From positions 310,001-374,000 of the forward strand of contig NZ_QUOQ01000004.1 in NCBI RefSeq assembly GCF_003704105.1: a DNA stretch of 64,000 nt, read 5' to 3'. Origin of the DNA: Brevundimonas lutea. GTDB taxonomy: Bacteria > Pseudomonadota > Alphaproteobacteria > Caulobacterales > Caulobacteraceae. This document shows, piece after piece, positions 57,335 through 64,000 of the stretch. The translations under genes and the position numbers were made by a program. Below the pieces are notes generated by a model, which saw nothing but the letters and a program-made list of their open reading frames with translations, was not told where the DNA came from and ran no database searches. Every line of letters begins with the position of its first letter. The stretch's first letter is position 1.

Positions 57335-60300
57335 ATGGCTGACGACGCCGGCCGGCTGAATCAGGTCTTCGCCGAGACCTCCTTCCTCTATGGCGCCAAC
57401 GCCGGCTTCATCGAGGAGCTGCACGCCAAATGGGCCGCTGATCCCAGCTCGGTCTCCGACGAGTGGCGCTCGTTCTTCGACCAGCTGCGCGACGGCGCCG
57501 ATCAGGTCCGTCAGGCCGCCCAGGCCGGCGGCTGGGGCCGCGGCGTCGCCACCGAACCGACCGAGGAGACCGCCGCCTTCGACGGCCGCTGGCCCGCCCC
57601 CAAGCCAGACCCCAAGGCCAAGGGCGCGGCGCCCAAGAGCGGCGCCCCGACCGGCGCCACGGCCGAGGACATCAAGGCGGCGGCGCACGATTCCATCCGC
57701 GCCCTGATGCTGATCCGCGGCTGGCGGGTGCGCGGTCACCTGCAGGCCAGCCTGGACCCCCTGGGCATCGAACAGCCGGTTCAGAACCCTGAGCTGACCC
57801 CCGAGTTCTACGGCTTCACGGGCGCCGACCTCGATCGCCCCATCTACCTCGACGGCGTGTTGGGCCTGCAGACCGGGACCATCCGCGAAGTGATGGCGAT
57901 CCTTAAGCGGACCTACGGCGGGCATATCGGCGTGCAGTACATGCACATCGCCGAGCCCGACGAGAAAGCCTGGCTGCAACAGCGGATCGAGGGGCCGGAC
58001 AAGTTTCAGGAAAACGCCTTCACCAAGGAAGGCAAGCTGGCCATCCTGTCCAAGCTGATCGAGGCGGAGACCTTCGAACGGTTCCTGCACAAGCGCTTCC
58101 CGGGCACCAAGCGGTTCGGCCTGGACGGCGGTGAGGCCATGGTCCCCGCCCTGGAGCAGGTCATCAAGCGCGGCGGCGCCCTGGGCGTCGACGAGATCGT
58201 TCTGGGCATGGCCCACCGGGGTCGCCTGAACGTGCTGGCGGCGGTGATGGGCAAGCCCTATCGCGCCATCTTCCACGAGTTCCAGGGCGGCTCGACCGTG
58301 CCATCGGACATCGAGGGCTCGGGCGACGTCAAATATCACATGGGCGCCAGTTCGGACCGCGAGTTCGACGGCAACACCGTCCACCTCAGCCTGACGGCCA
58401 ACCCGTCGCACCTCGAGATCGTCAACCCGGTGGTGCTGGGCAAGGCGCGGGCGAAACAGGCCTTCGACATTCGCGACGCGAACCAGGGCAAGGCCGAGGC
58501 GGAATGGGCGCTGGACCGCACCAAGGTGCTGCCCCTGCTGATCCACGGCGACGCGGCCTTCGCCGGCCAGGGCGTGGTGGCCGAGTGCTTCGCCCTGATG
58601 GGGCTGAAGGGCTACCGCACCGGCGGGACCATCCACTTCGTGGTCAACAATCAGATCGGCTTCACCACCTCGCCCCGGAACAGCCGGTCCAGCCCCTATC
58701 CGTCGGACGTGGCGCTGATGGTTCAGGCGCCGATCTTCCACGTCAACGGCGACGATCCCGAAGCGGTGGTGTTCGCCGCCAAGGTGGCCGCCGAATACCG
58801 CCAGAAGTTCAACAAGGACGTGGTGGTGGACATGTTCTGCTACCGCCGCTTCGGCCACAACGAGGGCGACGACCCGACCTTCACCCAGCCGGTGATGTAC
58901 GCCAAGATCCGCGCCCTGCCCTCGACCCGCGAGATTTACGCCCAGCGTCTGATCGACGACGGCGTCATCGACCAGGCCGGCGTGGACGCCGAGGTGTCGA
59001 AATTCGAACAGTTCCTGGACGCCGAGTTCGACGCCGGGAAGGACTTCGAGGCCAAGAAGGCCGACTGGCTGGACGGTCAGTGGACCGGCATCGGCCTGGC
59101 CGACGGCGACGAGCGCCGGGGCGAGACCGGCATTCCGCTGGAAACGCTCAAGGGCTATGGCGCGCGTCTGACCACGCCGCCCAATTCTGTGGACGTGCAC
59201 AAGACCCTGAAGCGGGTGCTGGACGGCCGCCGCGCCGCGATCGAGAGCGGCGAGAACCTGGACTGGGCCACGGCCGAAAGCCTGGCTTTCGCCGGTCTGC
59301 TGGACGAGGGCTTCCCGGTGCGTCTGTCCGGCCAGGACAGCCAGCGCGGCACCTTCAGCCAGCGCCATTCGGCCATCGTCGATCAGACCACAGAGGCGCG
59401 CTACGTGCCGCTGAACCATCTTCGCGACGGCCAGGCCCACTTTGAGGTGATCGATTCCTGCCTGTCCGAGGAGGCGGTGCTGGGGTTCGAGTACGGCTAC
59501 GCCCTCAGCGACCCCAACACCCTGGTCATGTGGGAGGCGCAGTTCGGCGACTTCGTGAACGGCGCCCAGGTGGTGATCGACCAGTTCATCTCGTCCGGCG
59601 AACGCAAGTGGCTGCGCATGTGCGGCCTGACCATGCTGCTGCCCCACGGCTACGAGGGCCAGGGGCCGGAGCACTCCTCGGCCCGACTGGAGCGGTTCCT
59701 GCAGGCCTGCGCCGAGGACAATATGCAGGTCGCCAACTGCACGACGCCGGCCAACTATTTCCACATCCTGCGCCGCCAGATGCACCGGCCGTTCAGGAAG
59801 CCGCTGATCCTGATGACGCCCAAGTCGCTGCTGCGTCACAAGAAGGCGGTGTCGTCCCTGGCCGATCTGGCCGAGGGCTCGACCTTCCACCGCGTGCTGC
59901 ACGACGACGCCCAGACCCGGCCCGAGATGGCCGGCGTGACGATCAAGGCGGACAAGGACATCCGCCGCGTCGTCCTGTGCTCGGGCAAGGTCTATTACGA
60001 CCTGCTGGAGCGCCGGGAGAAGGACGCTCAGGCCGGCAAGCCGGTCGACGACGTCTATCTGATGCGGCTGGAGCAGTTCTATCCGTGGCCGATGAAGTCG
60101 CTGTTGACCGAACTGGCCCGCTTCCCCAAGGCAGAGCTGGTCTGGTGCCAGGAAGAGCCCAAGAACATGGGCGGCTGGACCTTCGTCGATCCGTGGCTGG
60201 AACTGACGCTGGAGAAGCTGGACATCAAGGCCAAGCGCGCCCGCTATGTCGGCCGTCCGGCCTCGGCCTCGACCGCCGCCGGCCAGATGAGCCGACACCT

Positions 60301-60340
60301 GAAAGAACTCGACGCCTTCCTAACCGACGCCTTCGCCTGA
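57335..60340 (+). CDS. sucA: 2-oxoglutarate dehydrogenase E1 component
   Basis: About 1001 residues from ATG 57335 (MADDAGRLNQVFAETSFLYGANAGFIEELHAKW); ATG 57320 adds five residues and is equally allowed. A thiamine-diphosphate enzyme that decarboxylates 2-oxoglutarate and transfers succinyl to SucB. The N-terminal targeting segment DEWRSFFDQL, the E1 core GMAHRGRLNVLAAVMGKPY, the metal/ThDP segments HGDAAFAGQGVVAECF and NNQIGFTTSP, and the C-terminal transketolase part (VLGFEYGYALSDPNTLVMWEAQFGDF; LLPHGYEGQGPEHSSARLERF) are all complete. It is followed 51 bases later by sucB. Confidence 0.97.
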   Translation: MADDAGRLNQVFAETSFLYGANAGFIEELHAKWAADPSSVSDEWRSFFDQLRDGADQVRQAAQAGGWGRGVATEPTEETAAFDGRWPAPKPDPKAKGAAPKSGAPTGATAEDIKAAAHDSIRALMLIRGWRVRGHLQASLDPLGIEQPVQNPELTPEFYGFTGADLDRPIYLDGVLGLQTGTIREVMAILKRTYGGHIGVQYMHIAEPDEKAWLQQRIEGPDKFQENAFTKEGKLAILSKLIEAETFERFLHKRFPGTKRFGLDGGEAMVPALEQVIKRGGALGVDEIVLGMAHRGRLNVLAAVMGKPYRAIFHEFQGGSTVPSDIEGSGDVKYHMGASSDREFDGNTVHLSLTANPSHLEIVNPVVLGKARAKQAFDIRDANQGKAEAEWALDRTKVLPLLIHGDAAFAGQGVVAECFALMGLKGYRTGGTIHFVVNNQIGFTTSPRNSRSSPYPSDVALMVQAPIFHVNGDDPEAVVFAAKVAAEYRQKFNKDVVVDMFCYRRFGHNEGDDPTFTQPVMYAKIRALPSTREIYAQRLIDDGVIDQAGVDAEVSKFEQFLDAEFDAGKDFEAKKADWLDGQWTGIGLADGDERRGETGIPLETLKGYGARLTTPPNSVDVHKTLKRVLDGRRAAIESGENLDWATAESLAFAGLLDEGFPVRLSGQDSQRGTFSQRHSAIVDQTTEARYVPLNHLRDGQAHFEVIDSCLSEEAVLGFEYGYALSDPNTLVMWEAQFGDFVNGAQVVIDQFISSGERKWLRMCGLTMLLPHGYEGQGPEHSSARLERFLQACAEDNMQVANCTTPANYFHILRRQMHRPFRKPLILMTPKSLLRHKKAVSSLADLAEGSTFHRVLHDDAQTRPEMAGVTIKADKDIRRVVLCSGKVYYDLLERREKDAQAGKPVDDVYLMRLEQFYPWPMKSLLTELARFPKAELVWCQEEPKNMGGWTFVDPWLELTLEKLDIKAKRARYVGRPASASTAAGQMSRHLKELDAFLTDAFA

Positions 60341-60391
60341 TAAGCGAAGCCTGACGCGCCCACGCCCGACCAGAAAGACCCGGACCCGACC

Positions 60392-61945
60392 ATGGCCGAC
60401 ATCCTGACCCCTACCCTCGGAGAATCGGTGACCGAGGCCACCATCGCCAAATGGTCCAAAAAGCCGGGCGATGCGGTGAAGAAGGACGAAATTCTGGTCG
60501 AGCTGGAGACAGACAAGGTCTCGCTGGAGGTCGCGTCGCCCGCCGACGGCGTGCTGGGAGAGATCAAGGCCGCCGAGGGCGACACCGTCACCCCCGGCGC
60601 CGTGCTGGGCAGCGTCACCGAAGGCGCGGCCGGCGCTGGCAAGACCGAGGCGCCGAAGACGGAGGCCAAGGCTGAGGCCAAGCCTGAATCACCCAAGGCC
60701 AACGCCCCGAAGGCCGATGCGCCGAAGAACCAGGCCGCGAGCGGCGGCGGTGACGCCATCTCCATCGCCGTGCCGACCATGGGCGAGAGCGTGGCCGAGG
60801 GCACGATCGGCACGTGGCTCAAGAAGGCCGGCGACGCGGTGAAGAAGGACGAGCTGCTGGTCGAGATCGAGACCGACAAGGTCGCGGTCGAGGTCGCCTC
60901 GCCCGCCGACGGCGTGCTGACCGAGATCGGCGCGCCCGACGGCGCCACGGTCAAACCGGGCCAGGTGATCGGCAAGGTGTCAGGCTCCGGCGCCGCCCCG
61001 GCCGCCTCCGCTCCCGAAGGCAAGTCGGCCAATGCGGGCTCGGCCCAGGTGAAGTCGTCCGACGACCCGCATCTGTCGCCAGCGGTGCAACGCGTGGTGA
61101 CGGAGAACAATCTCGATCCCAAGGCCATTGAAGCCACCGGGCCCAAGGGCAACATCACCAAGGCAGACGCCGTGGCCGCCGCCTCGGCGCCCAAGGCGGC
61201 TCCGGCCCCCGCGCCTCAAGCGGCCGCCGCACCGCGCGAGACCGGTCCGCGGGAAGAGCGGGTCAAGATGACCCGCCTGCGCCAGACCATCGCCCGTCGC
61301 CTCAAGGAGAGCCAGAACTCGGCCGCCCAGCTGACCACCTTCAACGAGGTGGACATGTCGGCGGTCATGGCCCTGCGCAGCCAGTACAAGGACGCCTTCG
61401 AGAAGCGGCACGGCGTGAAGCTGGGCTTCATGAGCTTCTTCGTGAAGGCGGTGGTCAACGCGCTGCACGAAATCCCGGCCGTCAACGCCGAGATCGACGG
61501 CACGGACATCATCTACAAGAACCACTACGACATCGGCGTGGCCGTCGGCACCGAGAAGGGCCTTGTGGTGCCGGTGCTGCGCGACGCCGACCAGCTGTCG
61601 CTGGCGGCCATTGAAAAGGGCATCGGCGACCTGGGCCGCGCGGCCCGAGACGGCGACCTGACGCTGGATCAGCTGCAGGGCGGCACCTTCACCATCACCA
61701 ACGGCGGCGTCTATGGCTCGCTGATGTCGACGCCGATCCTGAACATGCCGCAGTCGGGCATCCTGGGCATGCACAACATTGTCCAGCGCCCCGTCGCCAT
61801 CGACGGCAAGGTCGAGATCCGGCCGATGATGTATCTGGCCCTCAGCTATGATCACCGCATCGTCGACGGCAAGGAGGCGGTGACCTTCCTGGTGCGGATC
61901 AAGGACGCACTGGAGGACCCGCAGCGCTTCCTGCTGGACCTCTAG
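60392..61945 (+). CDS. sucB: Dihydrolipoyl succinyltransferase (E2) with two lipoyl domains
   Basis: A 517-residue E2 subunit of the 2-oxoglutarate dehydrogenase complex. Two lipoyl domains: residues 1-77 with Lys42 (ETDKVSLEV) and about 123-198 with Lys163 (ETDKVAVEV), joined by a Lys/Ala/Glu/Pro-rich linker. A peripheral subunit-binding domain follows at about 228-265 ([18 protein letters not shown]), then the catalytic domain with [12 protein letters not shown] near the C-terminus. Most SucB proteins, such as that of E. coli, have one lipoyl domain. The E3 gene lpd, often next in line, is not here. Confidence 0.95.
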   Translation: MADILTPTLGESVTEATIAKWSKKPGDAVKKDEILVELETDKVSLEVASPADGVLGEIKAAEGDTVTPGAVLGSVTEGAAGAGKTEAPKTEAKAEAKPESPKANAPKADAPKNQAASGGGDAISIAVPTMGESVAEGTIGTWLKKAGDAVKKDELLVEIETDKVAVEVASPADGVLTEIGAPDGATVKPGQVIGKVSGSGAAPAASAPEGKSANAGSAQVKSSDDPHLSPAVQRVVTENNLDPKAIEATGPKGNITKADAVAAASAPKAAPAPAPQAAAAPRETGPREERVKMTRLRQTIARRLKESQNSAAQLTTFNEVDMSAVMALRSQYKDAFEKRHGVKLGFMSFFVKAVVNALHEIPAVNAEIDGTDIIYKNHYDIGVAVGTEKGLVVPVLRDADQLSLAAIEKGIGDLGRAARDGDLTLDQLQGGTFTITNGGVYGSLMSTPILNMPQSGILGMHNIVQRPVAIDGKVEIRPMMYLALSYDHRIVDGKEAVTFLVRIKDALEDPQRFLLDL

Positions 61946-61966
61946 GCCGATGATGCGACGAGCGGC

Positions 61967-62425
61967 ATGACCCTGATCGTCATCGCCCGCTACGACGACC
62001 TGCCCGCCGCGCGGATGGCCGAGAGCTTTCTGCGCGATGCGGGACTGGAGCCCAGCCTGGCGGATGGGGTGCTGACCTCTATCGATCCCCTGTTGATGCG
62101 GGCGCTCGGCGGCGTGCGGCTGAGCGTTCCCTCGCGAGACGAAGCCGAGGCGCGCGATCTGCTAGCCCGGGCAGAGGCCGGCGAGTTCGCCACGCCCTTG
62201 CCCCCCGAGGACGCCTTCGACAACGACGGCCCGGCCGTGCCGCGCCCCCTGGCGGTGGCCATGGCCGTGACCATGCCCGAGGGGGCCTATGGCGTCAGTC
62301 GCCGCCCCGTCTCGAAGAACTGGGTGCGGACGACGGGAGTGGTTCTAGTGCTGATTATGCTGGCGACGCTGGCAGGGCTCGTGATCTTCGGCCTGGCGGC
62401 CCGATTCTCAGCCCTGTTCGGGTGA
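61967..62425 (+). CDS. DUF2007-type protein with C-terminal membrane anchor
   Basis: A 152-residue protein. The N-terminal region (MTLIVIARYDDLPAARMAESFLRDAGLEPSLAD, VRLSVPSRDEAEARDLLA) resembles the DUF2007 putative signal-transducing fold related to P-II-like ferredoxin domains. A linker leads to one membrane helix (TTGVVLVLIMLATLAGLVIFGLA) at the end. Function unknown. It lies 21 bases after sucB and overlaps the convergent MFS gene by 18 bases. Confidence 0.75.
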   Translation: MTLIVIARYDDLPAARMAESFLRDAGLEPSLADGVLTSIDPLLMRALGGVRLSVPSRDEAEARDLLARAEAGEFATPLPPEDAFDNDGPAVPRPLAVAMAVTMPEGAYGVSRRPVSKNWVRTTGVVLVLIMLATLAGLVIFGLAARFSALFG

Positions 62426-63667
62426 CGAAGACGGCAGATCCCGAGAGCGAAACAGCCGCCCGCCCTCGGCCCACAGCACGATGCCGATGGCGATCGCGCC
62501 GCACACGGTGAAGCCGAGCGCCATGGGTGTGACCGAGCCATCGAAATGCTGGCCGATGTAGAAGCCGGTCAGGGCGCCGATCACCGAGGACACCGTGCCC
62601 TGGACCGACGAGGCGGTGCCCGCGATATGGCCCAGCGGCTCCATCGCCATGGCTCCGAAATTCCCCGCGACGAAGCCGAAGCAGAACATCACCAGGGTCT
62701 GCATGACGGTGAAGGTGACGATGTTCTCGAACCCCGTCAGCGTCAGGATCAGGTGGATCGCCGACAACACAGTGAAGCCGATCAGGGCGGTGTGCGACAG
62801 CAGGCGGGTGCCCAGCCGCTCGACCAGCTTGGCGTTGATCAGACTGGCCGCCGCGATGCCCGAGGCGATGACAGCGAAGATGATGGGAAACAGCGCCTCC
62901 TGCCGGAACACGTCGGCGAAGATCTGCTGGCTGGAATTGATGAAGCCGAACAGACAGCCCATCAGCATGGTCGATCCCAGCATGTAGCCGACCGCCACCC
63001 GCGTGGTCAGGGTCTGGCGATAGGCGGCCATCAGCCGTCCAAACCGGATCGGCAGCCGATCCTCAGGCTTCAGCGTCTCGGGCAGACGGACCATCGCCCA
63101 GATCAGCACCGCCGCGCCCCAAACGCCCAGCACCGCGAAAATCGCCCGCCACGGCCCGAAGGCGACGATGGCGGCGCCCAGGGACGGCGCGATGACCGGC
63201 ACGCCCAGAAACACCAGGAAGGCCAGGCTCATGACCTGGGCCATGCGCCGGCCGCCATAGCAGTCGCGCACGATGGCCACCGCCAGCACCCGGGTCGAGG
63301 CCGCGCCCACGCCTTGAAGCACCCGCGCGATCAAGAGCGTCTCGAAGGAGGTCGCCATGGCGGCGAGAAAGCTGAACAGCACATAGAGACCGACGCCGAC
63401 GAACAGCAGCGGTCGCCGTCCGAAGCGATCGGCCAAGGGGCCGTAGAATAGCTGGGCGCCGCCGAAGCCGAGCAGATAGGCGGTGACCACCCACTGGCGG
63501 CTGTTGTCCTGAACCACGCCCAGCGCATCCCCGATGGCCGGGAGCGCGGGAAGCATGGAATCGATCGCCAGCGCATTCAGCGCCATCAGCATGGCCACGA
63601 GGGCCACCAGTTCCTTGAAGCCGAGCACGCGATCGGCGGGCGGCGGGGTCGTGCTCACGGCTGTCAT
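62408..63667 (-). CDS. Bcr/CflA-type multidrug efflux MFS transporter
   Basis: About 419 residues from ATG 63667; other in-frame starts at 63676 and 63751 only add polar residues. Twelve membrane helices. The signature between helices 2 and 3 is GPLADRFGRRPLLFVGVGLY and motif C-like residues appear in FLVFLGVPVIAPSLGAAIVAFGPWRAIF, as in drug/H+ antiporters of the Bcr/CflA subfamily (DHA1). It probably exports drugs or metabolites by proton exchange. It lies beside a tRNA gene and converges on the DUF2007 gene. Confidence 0.9.
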   Translation of the reverse strand: MTAVSTTPPPADRVLGFKELVALVAMLMALNALAIDSMLPALPAIGDALGVVQDNSRQWVVTAYLLGFGGAQLFYGPLADRFGRRPLLFVGVGLYVLFSFLAAMATSFETLLIARVLQGVGAASTRVLAVAIVRDCYGGRRMAQVMSLAFLVFLGVPVIAPSLGAAIVAFGPWRAIFAVLGVWGAAVLIWAMVRLPETLKPEDRLPIRFGRLMAAYRQTLTTRVAVGYMLGSTMLMGCLFGFINSSQQIFADVFRQEALFPIIFAVIASGIAAASLINAKLVERLGTRLLSHTALIGFTVLSAIHLILTLTGFENIVTFTVMQTLVMFCFGFVAGNFGAMAMEPLGHIAGTASSVQGTVSSVIGALTGFYIGQHFDGSVTPMALGFTVCGAIAIGIVLWAEGGRLFRSRDLPSSSPEQG

Positions 63668-63777
63668 CCGATGCATAAGGGGGTTCGCATCTGCGAAAGG
63701 AAGGCCCAGGCGCGCGGAATTGTCGCGGAGACGCGACTTGGGCGCGAACATCTCGGCTCGAATTCAGGGGAGGACGA

Positions 63778-63853
<76 letters not shown>

Positions 63854-63896
63854 GATCCATCGGCGCTTCGGGCGGCGGGCCGTCCGAAGGGCGCTC

Positions 63897-63925
63897 CACA
63901 TACTGACTTGCGCCCGGTTGCGCAA
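63897..63925 (-). promoter_or_regulatory. Predicted promoter of the tRNA-Lys
   Basis: On the minus strand TTGCGC, 17-base spacer, TATGTG, ending 44 bases before the tRNA. A 7-bp inverted repeat (CTTGCGC and GCGCAAG at 63907-63926) overlaps the -35 and spacer. Moderate match only. Confidence 0.4.
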
Positions 63926-63993
63926 GCGATTGGCGAAGATGGCTGACTTTTCCGGACGGCGGCCTATGGTCGCGGTCGGATCGGGAGGGGCGG

Positions 63994-64000
63994 ATGGCGA
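63994..64000 (+). CDS. Probable start of a gene running off the right edge
   Basis: ATG at 63994 after a very good ribosome site GGGAGGGG (63983-63990). Only two full codons are visible, so neither product nor reading frame can be tested. Confidence 0.35.

Noticed and set aside
57272..60298. A 1008-codon open frame antisense to sucA
   Set aside because: It lies wholly inside a conserved enzyme gene; long antisense frames are expected from high-GC codon use, and the product has no recognisable motif.

Overview
The window is high-GC chromosomal DNA from an alphaproteobacterium of the order Caulobacterales, most like Brevundimonas. The evidence is a Flp/Tad pilus locus of Caulobacter type (pilA, cpaA, cpaB-E), a divK-pleD cell-cycle operon with 4-bp overlap, CtrA-like TTAA-N7-TTAA boxes before pilus genes, and promoters of the alphaproteobacterial general stress sigma factor type (GGAAC-N17-CGTT). 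Genes are dense, many with ATGA-type overlaps. No insertion sequence, prophage, CRISPR array or other obvious transferred island is visible. No stretch over about 300 bases lacks a gene.

Layout. 1-4895 (minus strand): pilin pilA, prepilin peptidase cpaA and pilus assembly genes cpaB-cpaC-cpaD-cpaE (cpaE runs off the left edge). 5123-8322: convergent DNA repair genes uvrC and dinB. 8400-12955: divK-pleD, an azoreductase with a divergent HxlR regulator, and a membrane hybrid histidine kinase. 13084-19463: a small lipoprotein and the outer-membrane translocation genes tamA and tamB. 19464-25941: a DUF2939 protein, a DUF885 peptidase, and a surface-glycan group (Stealth phosphotransferase, glycerophosphodiester phosphodiesterase, divergent GT4 glycosyltransferase). 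26001-33809: a stress-type four-helix protein, rplS-trmD, a serine hydrolase, an unknown 373-aa protein, ahcY, a small lipoprotein and pgm. 33810-43372: a two-domain beta-propeller phytase, NlpC/P60 and M17 peptidases, a TPR protein, hemerythrin, mnmA, a membrane protein/XRE regulator operon, nudC and a GST. 43474-49874: two tandem S9A prolyl oligopeptidases and an amidohydrolase, separated by two copies of a structured palindromic repeat. 49935-54096: host attachment protein, unknown protein, HAD hydrolase, fur and an SLC13 permease. 54193-61945: TCA genes sucC-sucD-sucA-sucB interrupted by an antisense HEMGH metalloprotease-like gene. 61967-64000: a DUF2007 protein, an MFS exporter, tRNA-Lys(CTT) and the first codons of another gene.

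Themes. Many products act in the envelope: pilus, TAM system, lipoproteins, periplasmic peptidases, phytase and glycan enzymes. The most interesting non-coding signals are a 36-bp two-armed palindrome over the promoter of the membrane-protein/XRE operon, a perfect 16-bp palindrome before ahcY, two stress-sigma-type promoters, CtrA-like boxes before pilA and cpaB, and the two cloverleaf-like repeats. No wholly new multi-gene system could be proven. The best candidates are the Stealth/GDPD/GT4 glycan locus and the self-regulated membrane-protein/XRE pair. All function calls come from reading motifs and recalling families; no database search was run.
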